The notes beneath the pieces were generated by a model, which saw only the letters and a program-made list of their open reading frames with translations, was not told the origin of the DNA and did not search any database. A stretch of DNA of 64,000 nt from Bacillus sp. NTK034 (GTDB lineage: Bacteria; Bacillota; Bacilli; Bacillales; Cytobacillaceae), in the NCBI RefSeq assembly GCF_017303275.1, contig NZ_JAFKOJ010000013.1:24702-88701 (forward strand). Direction: 5' to 3'. Position 1 is the stretch's first letter. Every line of letters begins with the position of its first letter. The translations under genes were made by a program, and so were the position numbers. Of this stretch, positions 24,050 through 32,258 are shown one piece after another.

Positions 24050-25735
24050 TTGGACAATAATCGGTACTGGGGCGGATTTGATTACCTTTTGGCCAAACTG
24101 CCTGATTTATTATTAGCACTATTAGTATTATTAGTTGGGTGGATGATTGCAAAAGCAATCGAAAAAGCCATTTTAAAAGGGCTGCGCAAAACCAGCCTTG
24201 ATGACAGAGTATTCCCTGATAAAGCAAATAGAAAGTATTCATCTGAGAAAATAATCAGCAAGATTATTTTCTATCTGCTGTTAGTGTTCGTATTTATCCT
24301 GTTCTTCAATATATTGGACCTCGATATTATCGCTGCACCGCTTGTGGGCATGTTCTCCTCCATAATGGCAGCAGTGCCGAGCATTTTAAAAGCAGCTCTA
24401 ATTCTATTATTCGCATGGCTTATCGCCACCGGACTCAGCCTGCTGATCAGAAAGAGCGGCAGAACGCTCAAAGTTCATGAAAAGCTTAGCAAATGGAATT
24501 TAACAGACCATAAAGAGCAGCCTGCCAATGTTATTGATAACGCAGCTAAAATTGTGTTCTACCTGACATTGCTGGTATTCCTGCCGGCTGTATTGGGAGC
24601 TCTAAACATGAATGGAATCGCCGGACCGTTCACCGGCATGCTTGAAAGCATCCTGGCCATTTTGCCTAAGCTACTTGCAGCAGCCCTGATTTTATTTGTC
24701 GGCTGGTTCGTTGCGAAAATCGTCCGTGATATTGTAACGAATTTCCTGCAGGCTATTGGAAGTGAAAAACTAACCGCAAGACTTGGCTTAAACCGATTGT
24801 TTGAAGGGACAAGCCTGGCATCTGTGATTGGCACAGTTGTGTTTGTTCTTATTCTGATCCCAACAGTCATTGCCGCTCTAGAGAGATTGGATATTGAAGG
24901 CATTTCCGGACCTGCCATTGCCATGCTGAATGATGTCCTGACGATGCTGCCGAATATTGCTGTAGCTATATTCTTCGTGCTGATTGGAGTTTGGCTCGGA
25001 AAATGGGTACGCAAATTCGTCTCCAGTTTACTCGAACGCATTGGATTGAATTCTTACTTCTCCGGTATGGGATTAAATAAGTCTGCTGCTGCAGGCAATG
25101 GTTTAAGCTTCTCCCAGGTGATTGGCTATATTGCAGAAGTGATTATTGTCCTGTTGTTTGTGGTACAGGCTCTTAATATCCTTGGCCTTGACTTCCTGGT
25201 AACATTGGCGACAGGTGTAATTGCCTACCTGCCTCATGTGATTGCAGCTCTTGTCATTCTTGGCGTAGGTTTGTGGCTGGGAGGTCTGGTTAAGAAATTG
25301 CTAAGCACGGTTCTTCAAGGACCGCATTATAAATTCCTTGCCAATATCGCTCAGGCAGCCATTATCGCGATTTCAATCTTTATGGCACTCGATCAGCTTG
25401 GTCTCGCCGCTTCCATTGTAAATGCTGCGTTCATTCTAACGCTTGGTGCACTTGCCCTGGCATTCGGCTTATCATTTGGTCTTGGTGGAAAGGATTTTGC
25501 AGCCAAGTATCTTCAAAAGCTTGATCGTAAAATTGAAGAAACAACTATTAACAAAGATGCCGATACGAAAGCAGTGATGAAAGAAGCCATGCCTGAAATG
25601 AAACCAGGCAACGCCACTAGTACTTTTGATAAACCGATTAACCCAACAAGCCCAGATCCGTCTATGAATCCTGCAAACGACCCATTAAATCCGCGCAATA
25701 ACCGGATGGATGAAAACAATGGGCCACTGAAATAA
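24050..25735 (+). CDS. TM-helix repeat membrane protein of the mechanosensitive-channel type
   Basis: A 561-aa protein built from about five copies of a unit in which a short amphipathic stretch with (I/L)LPxLLxA leads into a long helix and a GWxxAK or GxWLGxxV end, e.g. LLVLLVGWMIAKAIEKAI, LFVGWFVAKIVRDIV, VLIGVWLGKWVRKFV, VILGVGLWLGGLVKK. The last membrane helix ends ALAFGLSFGLGGKDFAAKYL, like MscS TM3, but the beta-domain of MscS is absent; instead an Asn/Pro-rich tail follows. These repeats (Pfam TM_helix) occur in putative mechanosensitive channels. TTG start chosen because AAGGAG lies eight bases upstream. Confidence 0.82.
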   Translation: MDNNRYWGGFDYLLAKLPDLLLALLVLLVGWMIAKAIEKAILKGLRKTSLDDRVFPDKANRKYSSEKIISKIIFYLLLVFVFILFFNILDLDIIAAPLVGMFSSIMAAVPSILKAALILLFAWLIATGLSLLIRKSGRTLKVHEKLSKWNLTDHKEQPANVIDNAAKIVFYLTLLVFLPAVLGALNMNGIAGPFTGMLESILAILPKLLAAALILFVGWFVAKIVRDIVTNFLQAIGSEKLTARLGLNRLFEGTSLASVIGTVVFVLILIPTVIAALERLDIEGISGPAIAMLNDVLTMLPNIAVAIFFVLIGVWLGKWVRKFVSSLLERIGLNSYFSGMGLNKSAAAGNGLSFSQVIGYIAEVIIVLLFVVQALNILGLDFLVTLATGVIAYLPHVIAALVILGVGLWLGGLVKKLLSTVLQGPHYKFLANIAQAAIIAISIFMALDQLGLAASIVNAAFILTLGALALAFGLSFGLGGKDFAAKYLQKLDRKIEETTINKDADTKAVMKEAMPEMKPGNATSTFDKPINPTSPDPSMNPANDPLNPRNNRMDENNGPLK

Positions 25736-25739
25736 TTTT

Positions 25740-25769
25740 TGAAGCACGTCCCTATGGCGTGCTTTTTTA
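25740..25769 (+). terminator. Terminator of the TM-helix repeat gene
   Basis: AAGCACG / CGTGCTT with a nine-base loop and a run of T. Confidence 0.85.
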
Positions 25770-25856
25770 TTTTCCAGGCTTTTTCTCTTCACAAAAACCT
25801 GCAATTTAAGTAAACTAATAATACCTATAAAACCAATGAGAAAGGTCGGAAAATAA

Positions 25857-26288
25857 TTGGCAAATACACCGGTTTCTATTCCCCGTCCGCTCGTAAGAAC
25901 CAATCAATGGTCGATCGTATTAAGTGTTTTAGCTTCGTGGCTTATCGGAGAAGCATGGATTCTTGCCATCCCCCTACTTGCAGGTATAATGGGCTTATTG
26001 TTCAGCTACAATCCCATTATGCGTACAGCAAAACATTTTCTGAGAAAAAATCCTGCTGATTACATTCCCGAAGACTGGGAGCAGCAGCAATTTAATCAAG
26101 TGATTGCCGTTGCCTGCCTGGCGCTGGGCCTAATAAGCTTTCTTCTGGGCTGGACAGCTGCAGGGTATGTTTTTACAGCTATGGTAGCCCTATCAGCATT
26201 TGTTGCCATTCTGGGATTTTGCATAGGCTGTTTTATCCGCTTTCAGTTCAATCAATATAAATACCGAAAATCATTAGATAAAGCTTAA
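25857..26288 (+). CDS. DUF4395 family membrane protein
   Basis: A 143-aa protein with four hydrophobic segments arranged as two hairpins: residues ~18-50 and ~83-130, joined by a loop with RKNPADYIPEDWEQQQFNQ. The N-terminal SIPRPLVRTNQ, the following WLIGEAWILAIPLL and the late FCIGCFIRFQFN fit DUF4395, a membrane family of unknown role, sometimes linked to thiol redox genes. Starts at TTG with AAAGG upstream. Confidence 0.7.
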   Translation: MANTPVSIPRPLVRTNQWSIVLSVLASWLIGEAWILAIPLLAGIMGLLFSYNPIMRTAKHFLRKNPADYIPEDWEQQQFNQVIAVACLALGLISFLLGWTAAGYVFTAMVALSAFVAILGFCIGCFIRFQFNQYKYRKSLDKA

Positions 26289-26400
26289 GGCAGCCAACAC
26301 GGCTGTCTTTTTCTTTTTCTTTTTCGTTTCCACTCAGCTAGTTTCAAAGGACTTTTTAAGGGGTACATATTTCATAAGTAAATCATTCTGAGGTGAAAAA

Positions 26401-27126
26401 ATGAAAACTGCCAGTAAGTTTCTCTTAACAAAAGAGGATATGACTAACCCCGAAATTGTGCCTGAGTGGGTTATTCAAGAATATAAAACATTTCATGATA
26501 CGGTTACAGATAAAACCTTCCCGTGCTATTTTGGAATGACTGCTGAGATGCGCGGCGAATTGAGATATGCCTATATTACACAGGGGGACTGGTCTAACCT
26601 GCCGGAAGCCCTCGAATCCTTTATCGAGCTATTTGACGCACCAAAACTGATTCGACATGGCTTGTTTGTATTTGTGGAGCCGGAAACAGATGAAAAACCG
26701 CTTGAACATTACAGAAAATATTTTTGGAATATCCTTCAGTACCTGCATAAGGTTGATACAAAGCCTTGGCCAAAGGATTATCCGACAGATCCCGACCATC
26801 ATTTATGGGCGTTTTCTTTTGCCGAGGAACCATTCTTTGTGTTTGGAAATGCGCCTGCCTACAAGCAGAGAAAGACGAGGGATTTGGGCAATAGCCTTGT
26901 GCTCGGTTTCCAGCCGCGCCGCATTTTTGAAGGCCTTGAAGGCACCTCTAAAGGCGGCATCATGTCCAGGGAAAAAGTAAGGGAACGGGTTGAAAAATGG
27001 GATGGCCTCCCTACCCATCCAAACATCAGCCATTATGGCGATTCCGAACACCGTGAGTGGAAACAATACTTTATCGGTGATGACATTAAACCAATCGAAG
27101 GGAAATGCCCTTTTCATCATAAATAA
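26401..27126 (+). CDS. YqcI/YcgG family protein
   Basis: A 241-aa soluble protein. The spacing of FPCYFGMTAEMRGELRYAY, LWAFSFAEEPFFVFGNAPAY and NSLVLGFQPRRIFEGLEG matches the YqcI/YcgG family; it ends with a Cys/His-rich CPFHHK. Family members are short proteins of unknown function found in Bacillus and actinobacteria, with a possible cofactor-binding fold. ATG start with GAGGTG eight bases upstream. Monocistronic. Confidence 0.8.
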   Translation: MKTASKFLLTKEDMTNPEIVPEWVIQEYKTFHDTVTDKTFPCYFGMTAEMRGELRYAYITQGDWSNLPEALESFIELFDAPKLIRHGLFVFVEPETDEKPLEHYRKYFWNILQYLHKVDTKPWPKDYPTDPDHHLWAFSFAEEPFFVFGNAPAYKQRKTRDLGNSLVLGFQPRRIFEGLEGTSKGGIMSREKVRERVEKWDGLPTHPNISHYGDSEHREWKQYFIGDDIKPIEGKCPFHHK

Positions 27127-27214
27127 TTTTGAAAGCGCAGCGCCTAACGCACGAATTATCTTCGAGGAACGTCCATCTCCTAATTTTACCTGAAAAGCAA
27201 AAACTGCATAAATA

Positions 27215-27252
27215 AATAAGGAACCGTTCTCAGTATACGGTTCCTTATTTTA
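27215..27252. terminator. Bidirectional terminator between YqcI and the beta-lactamase-like gene
   Basis: AATAAGGAACCG / CGGTTCCTTATT, 12-bp perfect arms around 11 bases; T-rich tail on both strands. It ends within the stop region of the minus-strand gene. Confidence 0.85.
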
Positions 27253-28030
27253 GGGTTATATATTGATTAATGAGACTGCCGATTGCGGACAGTAATTCTC
27301 TGCCCGCTGCCTGGCTTTGAAGCTGGTCCACAAGTACAGCGGCGTAAACAGTTTTTCCTTTATGGGTAAATATGCAGCAATCATGCTCTATTCCTGGAAG
27401 TTCGCCTGTTTTGCTGGCAACCTTGACTTTTTCCGTGTCTATCGTGTTTGCAAGTTTGTTTTTGTACTGCTGTTTTTCCAATATATCCAGTGCTTTTTGT
27501 GTGTATTTCCCGGTTAAAAGTGACTGCTCTGCCAACGCCTTTATGCCAGACACCATATCCCTGGCAGTCGTAGTGTTGTCCATGCCGTTTTTCAATGCCT
27601 CAAAGTCCATCATCTTCCTGTTTAATTCTGTACAATTATACCCCAAACCTTTGATTAGCTGATTGATTTTCTCTATTCCCAGCCTCTCAATGATTAAATT
27701 AGTTGCTGTATTATCAGATACAATGATCATGAGCGTCATTAAGTCTATAAACTTCACCTTCAGACCCTTGCTCATGGACTGCAATACCCCGGCTCCTCCA
27801 ACCCGGGCAGCATCCTTCACCTCTGCTTCTTCATCAAGCTGAAGCATCCCTTTTTCTGCCTGTGAAAGCCCCGCGAGTAAAATGGGAACCTTAATCAAGC
27901 TTGCGGAAGAGATAACATCATCGGCATTTGTTTCGATTACACCATCTTCTGTATGGATATATACGGAAACGCGGCCGTCACAGCAGCTGGCCAATTTAAG
28001 AATTTCCGCTTTGAAAGTATGAAAGTTCAT
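27245..28030 (-). CDS. Intracellular beta-lactamase-fold serine hydrolase in the dpp-ykf operon
   Basis: A 261-aa class A-like penicillin-recognising protein: SLIK at residues 44-47 (SxxK), SDN at 105-107, KTG at 207-209. No signal peptide precedes the domain, so it should be cytoplasmic. The class A Glu166 region is replaced: the stretch NRKMMDFEALKNGMDNTTT has Met/Asp where Glu is expected, as in other non-lactamase members of this family. It begins one base after the ykfD stop without a clear ribosome site, indicating coupling. Its place in a muropeptide recycling operon suggests an amidase or peptidase acting on imported peptides; this is inference. Confidence 0.85.
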   Translation of the reverse strand: MNFHTFKAEILKLASCCDGRVSVYIHTEDGVIETNADDVISSASLIKVPILLAGLSQAEKGMLQLDEEAEVKDAARVGGAGVLQSMSKGLKVKFIDLMTLMIIVSDNTATNLIIERLGIEKINQLIKGLGYNCTELNRKMMDFEALKNGMDNTTTARDMVSGIKALAEQSLLTGKYTQKALDILEKQQYKNKLANTIDTEKVKVASKTGELPGIEHDCCIFTHKGKTVYAAVLVDQLQSQAAGRELLSAIGSLINQYITLK

Positions 28031-28031
28031 T

Positions 28032-29042
28032 TTATTTCGCAGCGGCTACTTGCGGCCGGTTATGGTCGCCCGTTACCTTTTCATTATATAAATGGCAGGC
28101 CACAAAGTGATCCTTCTCAATCTCCTGCCACTCAGGCTTCATGGAAGCACAGGCCTCCATCGCATAAGGGCAGCGCGTGCGGAATACGCAGCCGCTAGGA
28201 GGATTCATCGGACTCGGGAGTTCCCCTTCCAAAATAATTCTTTCCCGGTGATCCTCGACATCAGGGTCAGGGATGGGAATCGCCGACAGCAAGGCCTGTG
28301 TATAAGGGTGAAGCGGATTTTTATATAAGTTTTCGCTAGTGGTTAATTCCACTATATTCCCCAAATACATAACGCTAATTCTGTCGCTGATATGTTTGAC
28401 CATCGAGAGATCATGGGCGATAAATAAGTAGGTTAGACCTTTTTTCTTTTGAAGCCCTTTAAGCAGATTGACTACCTGGGCTTGTACCGATACATCAAGT
28501 GCGGAGATCGGCTCATCAGCAATAATAAATTCCGGATCAAGCGCCAAAGCCCGGGCAATTCCAATTCTTTGCCTCTGTCCGCCGCTGAATTCATGCGGAT
28601 AGCGGTTGGCATGATCGCGGTTAAGACCCACATCCTCCAGAAGCTGATAGACCCGCTCAAGCCGTTCCTTTTTGTTCGGATATAATCCATGCACTTCCAT
28701 GGGCTCCGAAATAATCTCCTGGACGGTTGACCGCGGATTTAACGAAGCATATGGATCCTGAAAGATCATCTGCATCTTCCTGTGAAAAGCAAATCTTTCT
28801 TTTTCAGTCATGGTATGGACATTCTTTCCGTCATAAAGGACTTCGCCTTCTGTACGGTTGTATAAACCAATAATTGTACGCCCTGCGGTTGATTTTCCGC
28901 AGCCGGATTCGCCGACAATCCCGAAAGTTTCGCCTTGTTTGATATGAAAGGAGACATCATCAACTGCCTTCAGAGTCTGGCCTTTCCCCATTGAAAAATG
29001 CTTTTTTAAATGATTGACCTGTAAGAGTGCTTCTTTTGACAT
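28032..29042 (-). CDS. ykfD: Oligopeptide ABC transporter ATPase (OppF/DppF type), YkfD-like
   Basis: A 336-aa ATPase. Walker [11 protein letters not shown] (~res 45), signature FSGGQRQRIGIA, Walker B FIIADEPISALDVS, switch His in FIAHDLSMV, and the C-terminal oligopeptide domain with the Cys motif CVFRTRCPYAMEAC near residue 285, suggestive of an iron-sulfur site in this subfamily. It would pair with DppD as the second ATPase of the peptide importer. Ribosome site GGGGGA. Follows ykfC by two bases. Confidence 0.92.
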   Translation of the reverse strand: MSKEALLQVNHLKKHFSMGKGQTLKAVDDVSFHIKQGETFGIVGESGCGKSTAGRTIIGLYNRTEGEVLYDGKNVHTMTEKERFAFHRKMQMIFQDPYASLNPRSTVQEIISEPMEVHGLYPNKKERLERVYQLLEDVGLNRDHANRYPHEFSGGQRQRIGIARALALDPEFIIADEPISALDVSVQAQVVNLLKGLQKKKGLTYLFIAHDLSMVKHISDRISVMYLGNIVELTTSENLYKNPLHPYTQALLSAIPIPDPDVEDHRERIILEGELPSPMNPPSGCVFRTRCPYAMEACASMKPEWQEIEKDHFVACHLYNEKVTGDHNRPQVAAAK

Positions 29043-29044
29043 AT

Positions 29045-29974
29045 TTATTCCCCCGTCTCTTGCCAGTAACGTCTAGCTGCACATAATTCCTTTTCATAGA
29101 TAGTATCTTTCAAGTCGATAATTTCGATGGTTTTACCGGTATTAGGAGAATGAAGCAGCTTTCCATCACCATAATAGATGCCTACATGATGGAGTTTGCC
29201 TTTTCCTTCTTCATAAGCAAAAAATAATAAGTCCCCGGGTTCAATGGCGTCAAGTTCAACCAGATTCCCTGCTTCCGCCTGATCATGGGCATCACGGGGG
29301 ATGATATATCCATTTGCTTTGCACATAGAATAGCTGAAGCCTGAGCAGTCATATCCAAAGCTGCTCATGCCGCCCCATAGATATGGCAGGCCTAAAAATT
29401 GTCCCCCCGCATCGATGATGTCTTTTCCGTTGCCTTTCCGTATAGCCCCGATTGATTCATACACCTGCACATCTTCAGGTTTTAGACATCCTGTTCCCTC
29501 AGGTGTCTGCACCTGAATCCACTCGGCTTCTTCTTTTAACACCGGGAGTATAGTTTGATAGCTTAGAACAAGTTCAGGCTCTCTATCATTAGAATAGAGC
29601 GTTGCCTTTTTCTTCTGAATGACCACAGCCTTTCTGCTATCAAGCTTCCAATCTTCATTTTTTGTCAGCTGGGCTATCGGCACCCATCCAGGGTATCCTC
29701 TCCGATCCTTAGAAGAAGGCTGGCTCGGCACAACAACATGAACCCACCCATCCTTCTCCTCCAATACAATTACTTCTTCTCCGTACAGAACTTGTGATTG
29801 AACAAGATTCCCATTGCAAAGTTCCAGCCTGGGTTCATATGTGAGTTTTTCAAGCCAGGAATCCAGATGAACTGGATTGGTGATGGCGTCAAGGTCTATT
29901 TCTCTTGATGAATCACTTGCTGTCCACAAGGTTGCAGCAGGAACCGAAACCAGCCATTTTTGCTGAATTGCCAA
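29045..29974 (-). CDS. ykfC: Gamma-D-glutamyl-L-diamino acid endopeptidase, YkfC-like (NlpC/P60)
   Basis: A 309-aa protein with two SH3-like domains (residues ~1-170, NLVQSQVLYGEEVIVLEEKD, TLYSNDREPELVLSY) and a C-terminal NlpC/P60 domain: catalytic Cys in SFGYDCSGFSYSMC, His in KLHHVGIYYGDGKLLHSP, followed by the third His/polar position. No signal peptide, so it acts inside the cell, cutting L-Ala-gamma-D-Glu from diaminopimelate in imported muropeptides. Start placed at TTG 29974, where AAGGAGG lies eight bases upstream; a longer ATG frame lacks a ribosome site. Confidence 0.92.
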   Translation of the reverse strand: MAIQQKWLVSVPAATLWTASDSSREIDLDAITNPVHLDSWLEKLTYEPRLELCNGNLVQSQVLYGEEVIVLEEKDGWVHVVVPSQPSSKDRRGYPGWVPIAQLTKNEDWKLDSRKAVVIQKKKATLYSNDREPELVLSYQTILPVLKEEAEWIQVQTPEGTGCLKPEDVQVYESIGAIRKGNGKDIIDAGGQFLGLPYLWGGMSSFGYDCSGFSYSMCKANGYIIPRDAHDQAEAGNLVELDAIEPGDLLFFAYEEGKGKLHHVGIYYGDGKLLHSPNTGKTIEIIDLKDTIYEKELCAARRYWQETGE

Positions 29975-30007
29975 AACGAATTCCTCCTTTAAATTATCCA
30001 TACTTTA

Positions 30008-31114
30008 TCAGGAAGTTAGTTCCTGCTTGTTTACGATTAACGATACATTCCTGATGCCAAGGCCGTGTTCGGATGGCAGGGTGATTTTGCGGCCGGAATA
30101 TTGAATTCCGCCTTCTACAATTTCTTTTGCCATCATCAATGGGGCGTCAAAATCAAAACGGGTTATATTCTTTTTGCTTGCGGCAAAGTGGGCTGCGGCC
30201 GTAATGCCGATCTTGGTTTCAATCATGCTGCCTACCATGCACTCCATCCCGCATACTTCAGCGAGCTGATTGATGATCTGCGCCTGATAAATACCGCCTG
30301 ATTTCATCAGCTTAATATTAATCAAATCAGCACTTCGCGTTTTAATGATTTCAAATGCCTGCTTCGGAGAAAAGACGCTTTCATCTGCCATAATCGGTGT
30401 ATCAACCGCATCGGTAACTTGCTTAAGGCCCTCTATATCCCATGCCTTCACAGGCTGTTCGACAAGCTCAATATTCAAGTCCAAAGCTTCCATTTTTCGA
30501 ATGGCATAGATAGCATCCTTTGATTTCCAGCCCTGATTGGCATCCAGGCGGATTTTAATCTTAGGTCCGACTCGTGTGCGTATTTCTCTAATTCTCTCAA
30601 TATCTGTTAAAATATCATCCTTGCCGACTTTCACCTTAAGGACATTAAAGCCTTGCTGAACATAGGAAACAGCATCTTCCCCCATTTCCTCCGGGCCATT
30701 GACGCTTACCGTATAATCCGTTTCCACCTCATTTTTATGCCCGCCTAAAAATTGGTAAAGAGGCAGTTTGCACTGCTGTGCAAGACAATCATACAATGCC
30801 ATATCCACCGCTGCCTTTGCACTCGAATTTCCTATCAAAGCTGACTGAATTCCCTGGAAGATATCCTCATAGTTTAGAAGGCTCTTATTGACCAGCATCG
30901 GCTTTAATACATGATGAATGGCGGATTCGATGCTTGATAGGCTGTCTCCTGTGATCACCACAGTTGGAGGGGCCTCCCCCCAGCCGGCAATACCGTTATC
31001 GCAAGTTACTTTTACAACAATCGTTTCAGCTGTCTCAACCGTTCTCAAAGCTGTTTTAAATGGTTTTTTCAGTGGTACCGCAGCTCTAAATGTTTCGATC
31101 GTGTTTATTTTCAT
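30008..31114 (-). CDS. ykfB: L-Ala-D/L-Glu epimerase, YkfB-like (enolase superfamily)
   Basis: A 368-aa mandelate racemase-group enzyme. Catalytic Lys in FNVLKVKVGKDD (KxK motif, res ~160), metal ligands in IRLDANQGW, NIELVEQPV and PIMADESVFS, second Lys in INIKLMKSGG. This pattern matches AE epimerases that convert L-Ala-D-Glu from murein to L-Ala-L-Glu. ATG at 31114 is used; a GTG three codons earlier would be too close to the AAAGGGTGG site. Lies between ykfA and ykfC in the same order as in B. subtilis. Confidence 0.94.
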   Translation of the reverse strand: MKINTIETFRAAVPLKKPFKTALRTVETAETIVVKVTCDNGIAGWGEAPPTVVITGDSLSSIESAIHHVLKPMLVNKSLLNYEDIFQGIQSALIGNSSAKAAVDMALYDCLAQQCKLPLYQFLGGHKNEVETDYTVSVNGPEEMGEDAVSYVQQGFNVLKVKVGKDDILTDIERIREIRTRVGPKIKIRLDANQGWKSKDAIYAIRKMEALDLNIELVEQPVKAWDIEGLKQVTDAVDTPIMADESVFSPKQAFEIIKTRSADLINIKLMKSGGIYQAQIINQLAEVCGMECMVGSMIETKIGITAAAHFAASKKNITRFDFDAPLMMAKEIVEGGIQYSGRKITLPSEHGLGIRNVSLIVNKQELTS

Positions 31115-31127
31115 CCATACCACCCTT

Positions 31128-32048
31128 TTACTTAACGCCGCTTTCGATTATCAGCTTTTTACCGGCCGCATCCAATTTTGCACTTACACCTAATGGCACA
31201 GAAATATGCGGAGAGCAATGGCCGATATTAAAGCCCTTTACAGCCGGCTTATTCACCCTTTTTATATACGTATCAAGCACTTCATCCAGTTCTAAGGAAA
31301 GTTCTCTTTCCGGGACGCAATTATTAAAGTCCCCGATGATAAAGCCGGCCGCATCCTCAAGCTTCCCGGCCATATGCAGCTGGTTTAGCATGCGGTCGAC
31401 CGCACGGGGCTCTTCATTGATGTCTTCAATAAGCACAAGCTTATCTTTTGTATCAATTTCATATGGTGTTCCAATCGTGCTGGACAGGAGAGACAGATTG
31501 CCGCCCGTTAAGATTCCTGAAGCACTCCCGCTCACCAGCGTCTCCAGATTCGAAATCCCTTCCGGATAGTCAAGCGTTACAGGCTTAAATAACTGGTTAA
31601 AATACTGCTTTGATAGTGGATCCGCATCCTCCTTGCCAATATCGGATGCCAGCATCGGGCCATGGAAGGTGACCAATCCTGTCTGCTGGCGGATTGCAGT
31701 ATGCAGGAATGTAATATCACTATAGCCCCAGAAAATTTTCGGGTTTTCTTTAATAAGGCTGTAGTCAATTTGGGATGCAATTCTCCCTGTGCCATAGCCG
31801 CCGCCTGCGCAAATGATTGCTTTGACTTCCTTATCCAGAAACATTTTATGTAAATCTGCCAGCCGGTCCTCGTCATTTCCGGCAAGGTATCCATATTGAT
31901 CAGTCACATGATCGCCCATTTTTACCTTTACGCCAAGCTCCTCCAAAAAGGCCAGGGATCGCTTTAGGTTTTCCTGATTGGGCGGGCTTGCCGGTGCTAT
32001 AATTCCAATAGCATCGCCTTTTTCCAAGCGTTGAGGTTTCATTGCCAT
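31128..32048 (-). CDS. ykfA: LD-carboxypeptidase, S66 family, YkfA-like
   Basis: A 306-aa S66 protein. GDAIGIIAPASPP opens the N-terminal domain; AIICAGGGYGTGRIASQIDY is the nucleophile-elbow region; FWGYSDITFLHTAI and the C-terminal LVLIEDINEEPRAVDRML and GFNIGHCSPHISVPLG hold the Glu and His of the triad. It should remove the terminal D-Ala from tetrapeptides. The residue at the usual nucleophile position needs an alignment, since the elbow reads GGYGTGR. Starts 145 bp after a terminator that ends dppE, so it may have its own promoter. Confidence 0.88.
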   Translation of the reverse strand: MAMKPQRLEKGDAIGIIAPASPPNQENLKRSLAFLEELGVKVKMGDHVTDQYGYLAGNDEDRLADLHKMFLDKEVKAIICAGGGYGTGRIASQIDYSLIKENPKIFWGYSDITFLHTAIRQQTGLVTFHGPMLASDIGKEDADPLSKQYFNQLFKPVTLDYPEGISNLETLVSGSASGILTGGNLSLLSSTIGTPYEIDTKDKLVLIEDINEEPRAVDRMLNQLHMAGKLEDAAGFIIGDFNNCVPERELSLELDEVLDTYIKRVNKPAVKGFNIGHCSPHISVPLGVSAKLDAAGKKLIIESGVK

Positions 32049-32106
32049 GCTGCCACATCCTTTTAGTTGTTTATTAGCATTATATGCTCCTTAAGTAAAA
32101 GCATTG

Positions 32107-32174
32107 TTTGGGAAATGAAATAATTGTCGAGGATATAAGCTAAAATTCGGGAAAATATATTATTTTTCGGGAAA
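32107..32174. repeat. Direct repeats TTCGGGAAA upstream of ykfA
   Basis: TTCGGGAAA starts at 32146 and 32166 (20 bp apart) and a related TTTGGGAAAT starts at 32107 (39 bp from the first). They lie between the dppE terminator and a TATAAT-like -10 (minus strand, 32084-32079) with a poor -35. Possible operators of an activator; unproven. Confidence 0.5.
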
Positions 32175-32193
32175 TAATTCAGAATGCTACTCT

Positions 32194-32228
32194 GAAAAAA
32201 AGGGATGTTCACACGAACACCCCTTTTC
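32194..32228 (-). terminator. Terminator between dppE and ykfA
   Basis: On the minus strand AGGGGTGTTC / GAACATCCCT with a GTGT loop, followed by seven T. Confidence 0.88.
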
Positions 32229-32258
32229 CTGTCACTTTCACGTCAAGCCGAAGAAGTA

